This document shows positions 53,901 to 64,000 of a stretch of 64,000 nt of DNA, one piece after another (position 1 is the stretch's first letter; every line of letters starts with the position of its first letter). Made by a program: the position numbers and the translations under genes. Origin of the DNA: Isoperla grammatica (Eukaryota; Arthropoda; Insecta; Plecoptera; Perlodidae); NCBI GenBank assembly GCA_945910005.1, contig OX246749.1:27723260-27787259 (forward strand), read 5' to 3'. The notes beneath the pieces were generated by a model. That model saw only the letters and a program-made list of their open reading frames with translations, ran no database searches and was not told where the DNA came from.

Positions 53901-54577
53901 CGCCTCCTAGTTAGCTCATTATGATATAATGGTGGTCTGGGGAGAGGTGTGAGCCTCCTAGTTAGCTCATTATGATATAATGGTGGTCTGGGGAGAGGTG
54001 TGAGCCTCCTAGTTAGCTCATTATGATATAATGGTGGTCTAGGGAGAGGTGTGAGCCCCCTAGTTAGCTCATTATGATATAATGGTGGTCTGGGGAGAGG
54101 TGTGAGCCTCCTAGTTAGCTCATTATGATATAATGGTGGTCTAGGGAGAGGTGTGAGCCCCCTAGTTAGCTCATTATGATATAATGGTGGTCTGGGGAGA
54201 GGTGTGAGCCTCCTAGTTAGCTCATTATGATATAATGGTGGTCTGGGGAGAGGTGTGAGCCTCCTAGTTAGCTCATTATGATATAATGGTGGTCTGGGGA
54301 GAGGTGTGAGCCTCCTAGTTAGCTCATTATGATATAATGGTGTCTGGGGAGAGGTGTGAGCCTCCTAGTTAGCTCATTATGATATAATGGTGGTCTGGGG
54401 AGAGGTGTGAGCCTCCTAGTTAGCTCATTATGATAAAATGGTGGTCTGGGGAGGTGTGAGCCTCCTAGTTAGCTCATTATGATATAATGGTGGTCTGGGG
54501 AGAGGAGTGAGCCTCCTAGTTAGCTCATTATGATATAATGGTGGTCTGGGGAGAGGTGTTAGCCTCCTAGTTAGCTC
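47912..54577. repeat. 51-bp tandem array, about 130 copies
   Basis: The unit is TCATTATGATATAATGGTGG, TCTGGGGAGAGGTGTGAG, CCTCCTAGTTAGC, with few variants (CTGG/CTAGG/CTCGG, GAG/GCG, rare 50- and 47-bp units). It spans 6.67 kb with no interruption. It is not coding: stops fall in all + frames. On the - strand each unit reads GAGCTAAC, TAGGAGGCTCACACCTC, TCCCCAG|ACC, that is, a branch-point consensus 25 nt before a pyrimidine tract and CAG. Confidence 0.98.
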
Positions 54578-55085
54578 CGCAGGGAATGTTTTTATTTTTA
54601 AGACCTTTTAACCTATTTTTCGACGTTGTATTTGTATTATACATGCAATCAATGGTACACAGTCATGTACAAAGATATTAAAATATTCCTTACGGGGTAT
54701 TTTCATGTACTTATGAAAATAAACGTTTCATTGTCATTGATTTAGTGTTGTGATTAGTTCCAGCTGCCGGAGGCCTGAAGGCGAAAACAAATTCTGTAAC
54801 CATCGTTATTAAGTGGTTTTCCTGAAACCCGGGTGGGGGGACACATGCCCCCTATGCCCTATGTATGTTGCACAATCACTCACGACGTTTTCCATTAAGT
54901 CCACAATCACGCACACTCACGACACGCGCTCAGCTCTAATACAGATGTGCAATGCCCAGTGAGGCGAGATAGAACACAGCACACATTCTATCTATATCCC
55001 AGCCCTGGCCGACCGCAAGAGGGAAACTGAGAGAGCTTTCCAAGAAGCTGAATGTTTTACAGACGACCAAGTCATGATAATCATA
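54578..55085. other. no gene recognised
   Basis: Unique-looking sequence. AAAATAAACG near 54716 could be a polyadenylation signal on +, but no upstream exon supports it. Confidence 0.35.
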
Positions 55086-55822
55086 ATCATATTACTATCA
55101 TTATTATTATCAGCATTAACATCATATTTATCATCGTCGTTATCATCGTCGTTATCATCACCATTATCAAGGTCGTTAACATCGTCGTTATCATCGTCGT
55201 TATCATTGTCCTTATTATCATTGTCGTTATCATTGTCGTTATCATTGTCATTATAAACGTCGTTATCATTGTCCTTATTATCATTGTCGTTATCATTGCC
55301 GTTATCATTGTCATTATAAACGTTGTTATCAACGTCGTTATCATCGTCGTTATCATCGTCGTTATCATTGTCCTTATTATCATTGTCGTTATCATTGCCG
55401 TTATCATCGTCATTATAAACGTTGTTATCAACGTCGTTATCATCGTCGTTATCATCGTCGTTATCATTGTCCTTATTATCATTGTCGTTATCAATGTCGT
55501 TATCATCGTCATTATAAACGTCGTCATTATCACTGTCGTTATCATCGTCATTATGAACGTCGTTATCATCGTCGTTATCATCGTCGTTATCATTGTCCTT
55601 ATTATCATCGTCATTATAAACGTCGTCATTATCACTGTCGTTATCATCGTCATTATGAACGTCGTTATCATCGTCGTTATCATCGTCGTTATCATTGTCC
55701 TTATTATCATTGTCGTTATCATTGTCGTTATCATTGTCATTATTATCATTGTCATTATCATGGTCGTTATCATTGTTATTATCATCATTGTCGTTATCAT
55801 CGTCGTTATCATCGTCGTCATC
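55086..55822. repeat. GTT/ATC-type imperfect microsatellite
   Basis: About 740 bp of (GTCGTTATCATC)-like repeats. It gives long acidic Asp/Asn frames on - and Val/Ile frames on +; these are low-complexity artefacts. The foldback element starts at its right edge. Confidence 0.95.
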
Positions 55823-55823
55823 C

Positions 55824-56781
55824 CAGTCAGGGCGAACTCTTGTTACAGTTATACCTTCATACACTATCCAGTTGTCATAATGATGGATTTAGCTTTAAAA
55901 ATCCAATATCATTTGACAGCATGTGTTCAATTCAAATTGAAACGCGAATGGTTATGTTTTGAGTTCTAATTTGGGCAAAATGTAAATATACCATACGATA
56001 AAGACTATTATCTCTAACTCTAACTATATACTCAGAAATGTTTATCCACATTAATTTGCATACAACCATTGCGATAACAATAGCAAGTGATACACACATT
56101 TATCGAGGATGAAACACAATTTTACAAATAAATTAATAGTAATAAAAGTACATATTTATTATTTGCGATTAATATTCCAAAACTCTTAAAGGGATCAGGG
56201 ATACATACGCAACCTACCTTAAACTTCTGATACACAACAAATTTACGTGTTACATTTATTTATTAAAATGTGGATAATTTTAATGTTAATTGCAGCAGTT
56301 TAAGGTAGGTTGCGTACGTATCCCTGATCCCTCTAAGAGTTTTGGAATATTAATCGCAAATAATAAATAAATATGTACTTTTATTACTATGTTCCAACAT
56401 TTAATCTGTTTAAATTGGGTATTTTGTCAAACGAGTGAGTAGTGTTATGTAATTAATTATTTATTTGTACAATTGTGTTTCATCCTCGATAAATGAGTGT
56501 ATCACTTGATATTGTTATCGCTATGGTTGTATGGAAATGAATGTGGATAAACATTTCTGAGTATTTTATTTGAGTTATAAGTCTTTATAGTATGATTTAT
56601 TTATATTTGGCCCGTTTGGAACTCAAAACATAACCATTCCCAATTTGATTTCAATTTTCCAATTTTCAATTTGAATTGAACACATGCTGTCAAATGACAT
56701 TGGTTTCTTAAAGATAAATCCATTATGGATACTGGATGGGATAGTGTATGAATGTATAACCGTAATAAGAGTTCGCTCCAA
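55824..56781. mobile_element. 1-kb foldback element (long inverted repeat)
   Basis: The left arm (55824-56221) and right arm (56290-56781) are inverted copies of each other with a 68-nt centre. Matching blocks run from the ends (GCGAACTCTTGTTACAGTTA / GCGAACTCTTATTACGGTTA) through ATTTGACAGCATGTGTTCAA to the inner edge (GGATCAGGGATACATACGCA). The right arm has about 70 extra bases (about 56391-56465) absent from the left. A third, truncated terminus (CCCAGTCAGGGCAAACTTGT) follows at 56857. Confidence 0.9.
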
Positions 56782-57845
56782 CTGGGATTAGAACCAGGAT
56801 CCTCCGGCTCCACATATAATGATATATAATAAAATATGTATTTACTAGAGGTTTGTTCCCCAGTCAGGGCAAACTTGTAATATTTTAACATTTTGAATAA
56901 TTATTCAATTAATAATAGCCTAATTAATAATATTATATTACCTAATTAATTAATTAATTAAGTAATTTGAACGGTAATAGAAAATTCGATGTTGCATTGA
57001 TTGAGTAATTCATTTATACTATTTTAGTAACGACGATAGCTGTAAAAATAGCATAATGGTGACAATACACTTATAACGTATTTTAGTATATTAATTAAAT
57101 TACTAATTACTATGGAACTAATCGGGTTATGATTGTGATTTTAGTCGAACATTAAAGCTGTTTCTGCTAGGTATCACTTGCATGATTATCACGTTGCTAG
57201 AATTGTTAGATTCGATGTATATTGAGAATTTAAATTGAATGATTGTGATGTATATTTTTAATTAATTTAATCATTCAAATGATTACACATTTCAAAATTA
57301 TAAATAAATTAAATACTTTTATATATACGTGATTTAACCCTGTGGTTTATTTTTGAAAATGTACTTCCAAACTCTTAAAATTAATTTTCTATTATTTTTT
57401 ATTATGTAATTTGATGTGCAAATTTAATCAATTTCAACACCTTAAATTTTATAGACTTTAAGTATGTTTAATAGGATTTTTTTCTGAATCCAGTACAAAA
57501 AGAACAATTTCTGTTGCAATTTGTTCAAGGTCAACATTGTTTTCTCCTCCTCTAACCCTAGAGCAGCGGTCAGCTCGCGTGTTCTTGACTCAAAGTCTTT
57601 GCATGTGCGTCACGCGCGAACACAAGTCGGCGTGCCCTTGAAGTAGGCTATACGCCCACTCTATTCTTGCACAGCGGCTGAACAACAGTGAAGACCATTT
57701 TGTTGAAGCGAGTATCTTTGATTGACTTTTACCGACTTGGACAGGATTTCCCCGGTTTCGCGGTCGTCGGGCGCTTCTATTGGCTAACGACGACCTCCGC
57801 CGCTCTCCGGTAGACTCTAATGTCGACTAACTGTGGGAAGAGAAT
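56782..57845. other. no gene recognised
   Basis: AT-rich to 57540, then GC-richer with no supported exon. A tRNA B-box-like word (GGTTCTAATCCC on -, about 56787-56798) lies beside the foldback end. Confidence 0.35.
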
Positions 57846-57990
57846 TGAATAGAACTTTATAGAATAGTTTAGACTTTTATTTTATACAATTGGGTTAAAC
57901 TTTATAGAATAGTTTGGAACTTTATTTTATATAATTGAATAGAACTTTATAGAATAGTTTGGAACTTTATTTTATACAATTGAGTAGAAC
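57846..57990 (+). repeat. three copies of a 50-55 bp unit
   Basis: The words GAACTTTATAGAATAGTTT and ACTTTATTTTATAYAATTG recur three times. The array ends about 20 bp before a candidate acceptor (58009). Confidence 0.8.
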
Positions 57991-58009
57991 TAACCTCGCC
58001 CGGGCCCAG

Positions 58010-58068
58010 CATCTGCTCAGACTCCGGCCTGCCGTACATCAGCTACACCGTCAACCGGCCCATCGGAG
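58010..58068 (+). CDS. possible small exon of unknown gene
   Basis: CGCCCGGGCCCAG|CATCTG could be an acceptor and ATCGGAG|GTGCGC a donor. The 59-nt insert has a protein-like reading (ICSDSGLPYISYTVNRPIG) in one frame, phase 1 at its end. No flanking exon is recognised, so this is a weak call. Confidence 0.25.
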
Positions 58069-58070
58069 GT

Positions 58071-58595
58071 GCGCACTCGTTTGGTTCAGTTGGTTTATTT
58101 ATGTTTTTTTTATTATTTTTTTTATAATGTTTTTTATTTAAATGCACAAGTATTTGGTGGCAACACCCCCTTACCTGACAATGTTGGAATAAGGTGTACA
58201 GATATATACATACATGGATTTGTTGTCTTCCGTGATATTCCGCCGCTTGTGTGAAGACACCAAAACCATAACATACATCCGCGAAAATATATACATACCT
58301 CAGTTTACCTTAGTTCCTCCCTCCATCACCGCCAACGACAGCGCCTGCATCTGTAAATTCACACTGGTTTTAAGGACATTTAGTTTAGTTTGTCTACTCA
58401 CGCTGAGGGATCAAGACCACGAGTTGTCTGAAACGTCTCAGTATATTTATTTGTCCATCCATCTGTATGTTTCTCAAAGCGATCTCAAAGCCTGTCGTCC
58501 TTCTGTATTCCCTCACTAGAACATGTTTATATTGTTCTGGGTTCCAATTAATCTTCTTCTATATATATAAAAACGAATGTATGTGTGCGTGTGCG
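58071..58595. other. no feature recognised
   Basis: T-rich sequence near 58100-58140, then unique-looking DNA. No exon is supported. Confidence 0.35.
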
Positions 58596-58597
58596 TG

Positions 58598-58765
<168 letters not shown>

Positions 58766-59017
58766 AAACCGATAGGGGAGAGAAAACTATGTCCAGAAGG
58801 ATATGTTAACTCAAAAACATAAAACAAGTCTCTTCAATCTGACGGAATCAATAGGGGATAGTTACAAGGAATGGAACAGAAATCCAACTTAAAATTGCAC
58901 TTTAGGATGCAGGCTGAGGGCCTGCTTCCTTCCCGTCGATATTGGAGGAAAGAATGAAAACAAAGTTTGGGTTTGGAAAAACAAACCCTACCGGTCGAAG
59001 ACTAAAGACATTTGGCT

Positions 59018-62000
59018 TTACTGTGTAAGCGCTTGACTAAAAAGAATCTCGCCATTTTCAATGGAGCAGAGCGCCCCCCTATCGCACCACTTTGCCATGA
59101 AGCCATCGATCGCTCCGCGACCAAGGTACCAAGCGTACTCCTTGATGATGCGAGACTTTAGACGAGCTTTCAGGACATGATCGTAGAGCGCAGGCTCGCG
59201 GTCCTCTTTGAAGAAGCTTACAAGTAGCCTGTAGACTGTGCTCTTGGCCAACACGAGAACAAAATTGGCCAAATCGATTTGGTTGGAGGTGGAGGTATTG
59301 TCGGGACTGAACCCGACATAGAGCTCTCGAGCAGACAATCCACGGCGACCCAGTAAGTTTCTGATTTGCAAATCAGCCAGGCGCCACATTTGCACGGCCC
59401 GGCGACAGGACACTATCATGTGCCAAGCCGAACCCTCGACCTGGCACCAGGGGCACAGGCGAGAGGCGGCCAACCCTGCGTGGAACAAGAAGATAGGATC
59501 TGCCAGACGGTTCTTGTTGAAACGCCACACGACCTCGGAATCGAATCCAAGGGAGGGTGAGCGAACGAGAGCTCTCCAATTGACTCGATCGTGCGACCAG
59601 TGTCCCTCTAGAGAACCGTCTAGGCGGAGGGAGTTGACCATGATGTCACGCAGGATCGACCGCCTGTGCTGTTGAGGGAGCAGGGAGACCCACTCGCCGG
59701 TCAACGGGCGACGATACAACAGATTTGGGGGCCAGGGTTCAGGACCCAGAACATCTTTCACGCCACGAAAACGTAGATGGCAGAAGGCTCGGATCCTGTT
59801 CCCGTTGACGCCAAGAGCTTGGCGAACTCGACCAGATTGTTCGGCAAAGCCCTCCAACCGGTCGACGTCGGTCCACTCTGAACCATTGAGTAGGTCCCCG
59901 AGCGTTTTACAACCCAGCAAAGCCCATGAGGGAATGAAGGGAGAAGTGGCCGTTGGGAGAAGCGACGTTTCTGTCAGGGGAACGTCTCGCATTCCGCAGT
60001 TCGTTGACGGGAAATTCTCGGGCTTTGGTTTCAGGGAGAACCAAGCTTTGAGCACGGTTTGGAGAAACTCGGAGGTGTTACGAGCCGCAGGCCCACCGAT
60101 TTTGGGGTGAAACAAAACCTGCCAGCCAAGACCTAATCGGCAAAACTTGCCAAGGAAATGCCGAGTCATGACGTGACAGGAGTGATCTTCTAAGTTGGAA
60201 AGAAATCGGTGTGCATAAACGACTCGGAACATGGCCACCTTCGACGCCAGGTGGACCAGGCCGAGTCCTCCAAGATGGACGGGGGCACAGAGGTCGCGCA
60301 GACGCGTCCAGTGTCTCCGGCCGGCCCATACAAAATTTGCCAGTTCCCCCTGAAGCCGGTTGAGAAGCGCAGGAGGTGGGGGCAGCACTTGAAATGTGTA
60401 CCACAGTCTAGGTGCCAGGAACTGGTTTGCGACTAGAACTCGACCACGAAGAGACATGGTCGACGCTCGGCCTCGCCACCTTTGGATTGCGACGAGGAAC
60501 TTTTCTTGCAACGCGTCGAAGCCCCTGGCCTTGATTACAGGCGTATTGCCCAACATTACCCCCAAACACTTGCCGCCCTCACTCGACCAAGCGAAATCGA
60601 GTGGAGAGTCCCGACGCCCGACCCAGCTGCCTGCCCACAGACCGGTGGACTTTTGAGTATTGAGTCGTGCCCCAGACTGAACCGCGTAGATGTGGTAAAC
60701 TACCCCCAACCGGTCGAAATCCTCGTCGTCAGCGATGAAGACCGATACGTCATCGGCGTATCCTGAGACGACGAGTCTGCGTTCCAGTTGACCAGGCATA
60801 AGAAACCCCGAGAGTCTTGATCTGCACAGTCTGAGGAAAGGCTCGGCTGTAAGCGAGAACAGCTGACCTGACAGGGGACATCCCTGTCGGATTCCCTGAC
60901 CGAAAGGAAAGGGAGCCGTCAAACATGACCCCACTCGTACGAAGCACGTGGCGCCGGCGTAAAGTGTCCGCAGGGTTTGCACGAAATGTTCGCCGAAACC
61001 ATACGATCGGAGAAGGTGAAAGAGATAGTGTTGGTTCACCCTGTCGAATGCTCCCTGTTGGTCAAGGGAGAGAACTGCTAAGGGAACCTGTTCGGTGTTG
61101 GCGTACTCCACGACGTCACGATGCAGGTGGAGGCTGTCGAAGATGGTTCTCCCCGGAACGCAGTAGCCCTGATCGGGGTGGACCAGCGAGCCAATTACTC
61201 GGCTCAACCGTGTTGCCAAAGCACGTGCGACGATCTTGTAGTCCACGGTGAGCAGAGAAATTGGACGCCAGTTTTTGATGTCCAGCCTGTCACCCGACTT
61301 AGGAAGTAGCGTCAGGATAGACTTTTGTGCAGATCGGGGAAGAAGGCCGGTCTCCATGGAGTGCGCCAACATTTCCTCAAACGGACCCGACAGCTCACTC
61401 CAAAAGAACGAGTAGAACTCGGGAGTGAGACCATCAATTCCGGGAGACTTCCCTTTGTTCAGGGACCCAAGAGCTTCGGTGAGTTCTTGTTGGCTCAGCG
61501 GCCGATCTAGGCTCTCACGTTGGAGGCGAGAAAGTAGAGGCAGGGTCTCGTACAGGGGCGAGTCTTCCTCGATTGTCACGGGCGTGGCAGCGTAAACCTC
61601 CTGGAAGTGACGCCTCGCGACCGTGCATAGCGACGGTCCATCAGACACGACGCGCCCTTCCAGGCGCAGTTCTTTGAGGGGTTGAAACGTGGGAGCCATA
61701 TCACGAGCCAAACTTGGTCCTGCCGGACTGTCCGAAGCGAGGAGGTGGGCGTAGCGAGAGTTTGCCAGCACTCTCTCGCTTCTCCTTGTGTACGCGTCGC
61801 GCACTTGGGAGGTTGCGTGAGCTAAATCTGCCGTGGTGTGTTCACCCAGCAGGGGACTGGACACGATTCGATCGACACGCCTCTCGAGTTGTGCAAACGT
61901 CTCGTCCGACATTTGCCGGCGGAGTCTAATGAATCGGATGGTCGTGGTCTGAATCTCCTGCTTGATGGCATCCCACCAGTGGTGGAGCGAGGAGTAATGA

Positions 62001-62845
62001 TTGCGACGAGCCTCGAATGATTCGAGAAGCTCGCGAATACAATCTCCGAAGTTCGGGTCCTCCAAGAGAGTATTGTCAAAGCGCCAATATGGCGAGACAA
62101 ACTTAGGCGTTCGTAGCGACATAGTGGCCAGCAGTGCAAGGTGGTCGGAGAAAGCGGGCAATACGCGCACGCCGGTCATCAATATGGTCACTTCGGGAGT
62201 GCCATAGAACCTGTCTATGCGAGAGGCGGAATGCAGTAAGGCATTGCCCACATACGTGAAACCTGGCTCCCCGGGGTGAAACTCCCGCCACAAATCGGAG
62301 AGGTCTGCTGTCGTAACTGTGTTCCGGAGCAGTCGGGCAACGCGCGGATACCGCTCGACGCCCCCGGATCTGTCAGTGTTGGGATCCAACGTACAGTTGA
62401 AGTCCCCCCCAACAAGGAACTGAGCGTCGACTCCAGCGGTACCACGTACGTCGCTGATGTGACGTTCAAGGCACGTCAGAATGTCTAGAGCTATGGCTTG
62501 GTTGTGTGGCAAATAAACGGAGATGACGTGAAGCGTCCGACCTGTGGTGGGAATCTCTAGGAGAAGTTCCTGAAGATAGCCAGGGTATAGAATATTTTGG
62601 GCTCGAAAGACCATGGGTGATGACTTACGAAGTCCTATCATGGTCCCCGAGCACACTTGAACAGGGGGGTTGAAATAAAAAGAGTACTTCGAGATTAGAA
62701 GGGGTAGTGGTGATGAGGACGTGTTTGTCTCCTGTAGGAGGACGACGTCGGGGAAGTGGCGATCCAGGAAGGTCGACAGCTGACTCCATTTAAAGTCGCT
62801 ACGAACGCTCCTTGCATTAAGGGTGATGAAAATTGTCTCCGCCAT
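59018..62845 (-). CDS. LINE ORF2: endonuclease-reverse transcriptase
   Basis: The 1275-residue protein nicks target DNA and copies the element RNA into it. It starts MAETIFITLNARSVR with an apurinic-type endonuclease: LLQET near residue 38, GGDFN near 147, SDH near 233. The reverse transcriptase spans about 430-760: GIDGLTPEF, LSLDQQGAFDRV near 593-604, GIRQGCPLSG near 651-660, and the catalytic YADD near 696. A C-terminal CPWC...H...C zinc-binding motif (CPWCQVEGSAWHMIVSC) is near residue 1140. The DQ-x-x-AFDRV and RQGCPLSG context fits the Tx1/L1 group. It starts 14 nt after the ORF1 stop. All key residues are present, so activity is possible. Confidence 0.9.
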   Translation of the reverse strand: MAETIFITLNARSVRSDFKWSQLSTFLDRHFPDVVLLQETNTSSSPLPLLISKYSFYFNPPVQVCSGTMIGLRKSSPMVFRAQNILYPGYLQELLLEIPTTGRTLHVISVYLPHNQAIALDILTCLERHISDVRGTAGVDAQFLVGGDFNCTLDPNTDRSGGVERYPRVARLLRNTVTTADLSDLWREFHPGEPGFTYVGNALLHSASRIDRFYGTPEVTILMTGVRVLPAFSDHLALLATMSLRTPKFVSPYWRFDNTLLEDPNFGDCIRELLESFEARRNHYSSLHHWWDAIKQEIQTTTIRFIRLRRQMSDETFAQLERRVDRIVSSPLLGEHTTADLAHATSQVRDAYTRRSERVLANSRYAHLLASDSPAGPSLARDMAPTFQPLKELRLEGRVVSDGPSLCTVARRHFQEVYAATPVTIEEDSPLYETLPLLSRLQRESLDRPLSQQELTEALGSLNKGKSPGIDGLTPEFYSFFWSELSGPFEEMLAHSMETGLLPRSAQKSILTLLPKSGDRLDIKNWRPISLLTVDYKIVARALATRLSRVIGSLVHPDQGYCVPGRTIFDSLHLHRDVVEYANTEQVPLAVLSLDQQGAFDRVNQHYLFHLLRSYGFGEHFVQTLRTLYAGATCFVRVGSCLTAPFPFGQGIRQGCPLSGQLFSLTAEPFLRLCRSRLSGFLMPGQLERRLVVSGYADDVSVFIADDEDFDRLGVVYHIYAVQSGARLNTQKSTGLWAGSWVGRRDSPLDFAWSSEGGKCLGVMLGNTPVIKARGFDALQEKFLVAIQRWRGRASTMSLRGRVLVANQFLAPRLWYTFQVLPPPPALLNRLQGELANFVWAGRRHWTRLRDLCAPVHLGGLGLVHLASKVAMFRVVYAHRFLSNLEDHSCHVMTRHFLGKFCRLGLGWQVLFHPKIGGPAARNTSEFLQTVLKAWFSLKPKPENFPSTNCGMRDVPLTETSLLPTATSPFIPSWALLGCKTLGDLLNGSEWTDVDRLEGFAEQSGRVRQALGVNGNRIRAFCHLRFRGVKDVLGPEPWPPNLLYRRPLTGEWVSLLPQQHRRSILRDIMVNSLRLDGSLEGHWSHDRVNWRALVRSPSLGFDSEVVWRFNKNRLADPIFLFHAGLAASRLCPWCQVEGSAWHMIVSCRRAVQMWRLADLQIRNLLGRRGLSARELYVGFSPDNTSTSNQIDLANFVLVLAKSTVYRLLVSFFKEDREPALYDHVLKARLKSRIIKEYAWYLGRGAIDGFMAKWCDRGALCSIENGEILFSQALTQ

Positions 62846-62861
62846 GTTGGTGACAGGTTTT

Positions 62862-64000
62862 TTACTCTAGTCCAGTGGAACTGACACTTTCCAGAGAGGT
62901 GGATCGAGATAGGGTGACCTCGTCTTCTCCGGTCGCGTCAAAGTACGCCTGCGCCTTCTTAAGAGTGGCAATAAGGCGTCGTGAACGTTGGTTGATTGCA
63001 CGATCATTTTTCAAGACCGGAAGAACTGATGTCAGCATAAAAACCAGCCCGGCAATGTCGTTCGTAAAACGGCGGGCAACCTTGAATGGCTGATCGTTGC
63101 CCTTCACGTCCGCTAAGAACTGTAGAAAAGCGCTAGTGGACAGCGTCTTTCCAGCCTCTCCACTGTCAAGTAGCTCCACCGCAGCCAGGGGCATGGTTGC
63201 CTCACCAGGAGACGCCCTTTCATCTTGACGTGGACGCTTCTTGGCCGGAGAGTTGCTCCTTGGTTTTTTCTTTGTCTTGACCTGAGTGTAAACCGGTTCA
63301 TCCAGCACCGGTTCGAGCTGGTGCGGCGTCCCAGTGTCAAGGCTAAGATCTGCATCATTAGTTTCCATTGCATCCAGGGCACAAGCTGCGTCGGACGCAA
63401 CCGGAGCTGGTGGGATGGTCCCATCGCTTGGCGTCAAAGTGGTGGCCGAAGCACTCTCACCCAATTCCACAAGAATCTTTCTCTTGTTTTCGCCTCTAGA
63501 CGTTTGGCTTTCAGTCTCTACCGCAGACCTTTCCTTGGTACCAATGTTGGCAGTGCATGTTCTGGCAATATGTCCAGTTTGCCTGCACTTGAAGCATTTG
63601 ACGTCGTCAAAGCTGAGGAAGACACGGTTACGTTCTCCATCGTGTTCTACTACGATGGAGTCGGGAAGATTGACGTTCTCAGCTTTGATGACAAAGATCT
63701 GTCGTCTAAAACTGAAGACGTGACCAATGTCAGCCTCCTTCAAGCCCACGGTAATGTATGCCATAGGTGACACAAGCCTAACAAGTTTTGTCAGCTCGGC
63801 CTCAACGGCGTGGTGCGGGATGTAGGGGCTAACATTGGACAGTACCAAACGCTCAGCGGGGGTGACCAGCCTGCGCGCAGACAAAAATTGGTCCTTGATC
63901 GATATACCTCCGTGGTCCAGCATGAAAGAGTCCACCAAGGCCTTGGATTTTAAGTAGCAGCACACACGGCCCTGCGACAACCTGGAGGCAAAAGTTATGT
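62862..64000 (-). CDS. LINE ORF1: gag-like RNA-binding protein, partial
   Basis: The frame stays open to the right edge of the window, so the N-terminus is missing and the apparent start codon (TTG near 63980) is not used as evidence. The visible part has a fold like Tx1 ORF1 proteins (RLVLSNVSPYIPHHAVEAEL, then GHVFSFRRQIFVIK), followed by a CCHC zinc knuckle (CFKCRQTGHIARTC) and a basic Lys/Arg-rich segment (KTKKKPRSNSPAKKRPRQ). It probably coats the LINE RNA. The stop lies 14 nt before the ORF2 ATG, suggesting reinitiation or read-on translation. Confidence 0.85.
   Translation of the reverse strand, partial: ITFASRLSQGRVCCYLKSKALVDSFMLDHGGISIKDQFLSARRLVTPAERLVLSNVSPYIPHHAVEAELTKLVRLVSPMAYITVGLKEADIGHVFSFRRQIFVIKAENVNLPDSIVVEHDGERNRVFLSFDDVKCFKCRQTGHIARTCTANIGTKERSAVETESQTSRGENKRKILVELGESASATTLTPSDGTIPPAPVASDAACALDAMETNDADLSLDTGTPHQLEPVLDEPVYTQVKTKKKPRSNSPAKKRPRQDERASPGEATMPLAAVELLDSGEAGKTLSTSAFLQFLADVKGNDQPFKVARRFTNDIAGLVFMLTSVLPVLKNDRAINQRSRRLIATLKKAQAYFDATGEDEVTLSRSTSLESVSSTGLE

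Noticed and set aside
47912..54577. CRISPR array
   Set aside because: Units are contiguous without unique spacers and the DNA is eukaryotic.
54992..55969. Acidic DNDNDD frame of 290 codons (-) and Val/Ile frame of 305 codons (+)
   Set aside because: Both are translations of one GTT/ATC microsatellite and run into the foldback element; no coding evidence.
59366..63770. Many + strand and secondary - strand frames over the LINE
   Set aside because: They are shadows of the two LINE frames, which contain all the recognised motifs.

Overview
The window looks like nuclear DNA of an animal with a large, repeat-rich genome, most likely an arthropod and perhaps a crustacean. The evidence is spliced immunoglobulin (Ig) exons in phase 1, an Ig subtype with a GAGDCG/GAGLQSGECG signature of the kind seen in arthropod surface proteins, frequent AGGCCTA words, and a mix of BEL/Pao, Tx1-like, hAT, piggyBac, Harbinger and Mutator-like mobile DNA. 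The species cannot be named from the sequence alone. There is no bacterial-style gene organisation.

Two host genes can be supported, both partial. Gene 1 (+ strand, about 350-3250, possibly using donors to 4929) encodes a single-pass membrane protein: Ig-like domain, one transmembrane helix, and a cytoplasmic tail with a PPLPPIP motif. Its 5' end is outside the window. Gene 2 (- strand, 42.85 down to 25.77 kb) has a TATA box, a signal-peptide exon, and three single-exon Ig domains (40.5, 32.6 and 25.8 kb). All its exon boundaries are phase 1, so the exons join in frame. Its 3' end is not recognised.

The most striking observation is that these genes carry tandem arrays whose repeat unit spans one of their own splice sites. 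Gene 2 Ig exon 1 is preceded by 8 extra copies of a 153-bp unit (acceptor plus first third of the exon). Gene 2 Ig exon 3 is preceded by 11 extra copies of a 102-bp unit of the same design. Gene 1 has an 82-bp array running into the acceptor of its fifth recognised exon, and a 112-bp array that repeats the end of its sixth exon with its donor 16 times. A 6.7-kb array of about 130 copies of a 51-bp unit (47.9-54.6 kb) also reads, on the - strand, as a perfect-looking 3' splice site (CTAAC branch point, pyrimidine tract, CAG).

The rest is mobile and satellite DNA. From left to right: a decayed BEL/Pao element (5.0-7.9 kb) with a 16-bp minisatellite; a 47-bp-arm hairpin (9.8 kb); 3 kb of pyrimidine-rich DNA (11.4-14.4 kb); a Mutator-like transposase relic whose coding region contains 25 copies of a 75-bp repeat (16.3-19.2 kb); a LINE 3' relic (20.5 kb); a hAT-like element with an 8-bp target duplication (23.1-23.7 kb); a Harbinger-like element with a MADF-like exon (27.3-27.8 kb); a satellite with a mean unit of 147 bp (27.85-29.6 kb); two copies of a GCGCGAAA-rich element (33.0 and 37.4 kb); a piggyBac-like element (39.2-39.8 kb); tRNA- and 5S-derived SINEs (36.7-45.5 kb); a 1-kb foldback element (55.8-56.8 kb); and an apparently intact Tx1-like LINE whose 3' end abuts microsatellite (58.7-64 kb). 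All coordinates of exons are predicted by eye from splice signals and reading frame.
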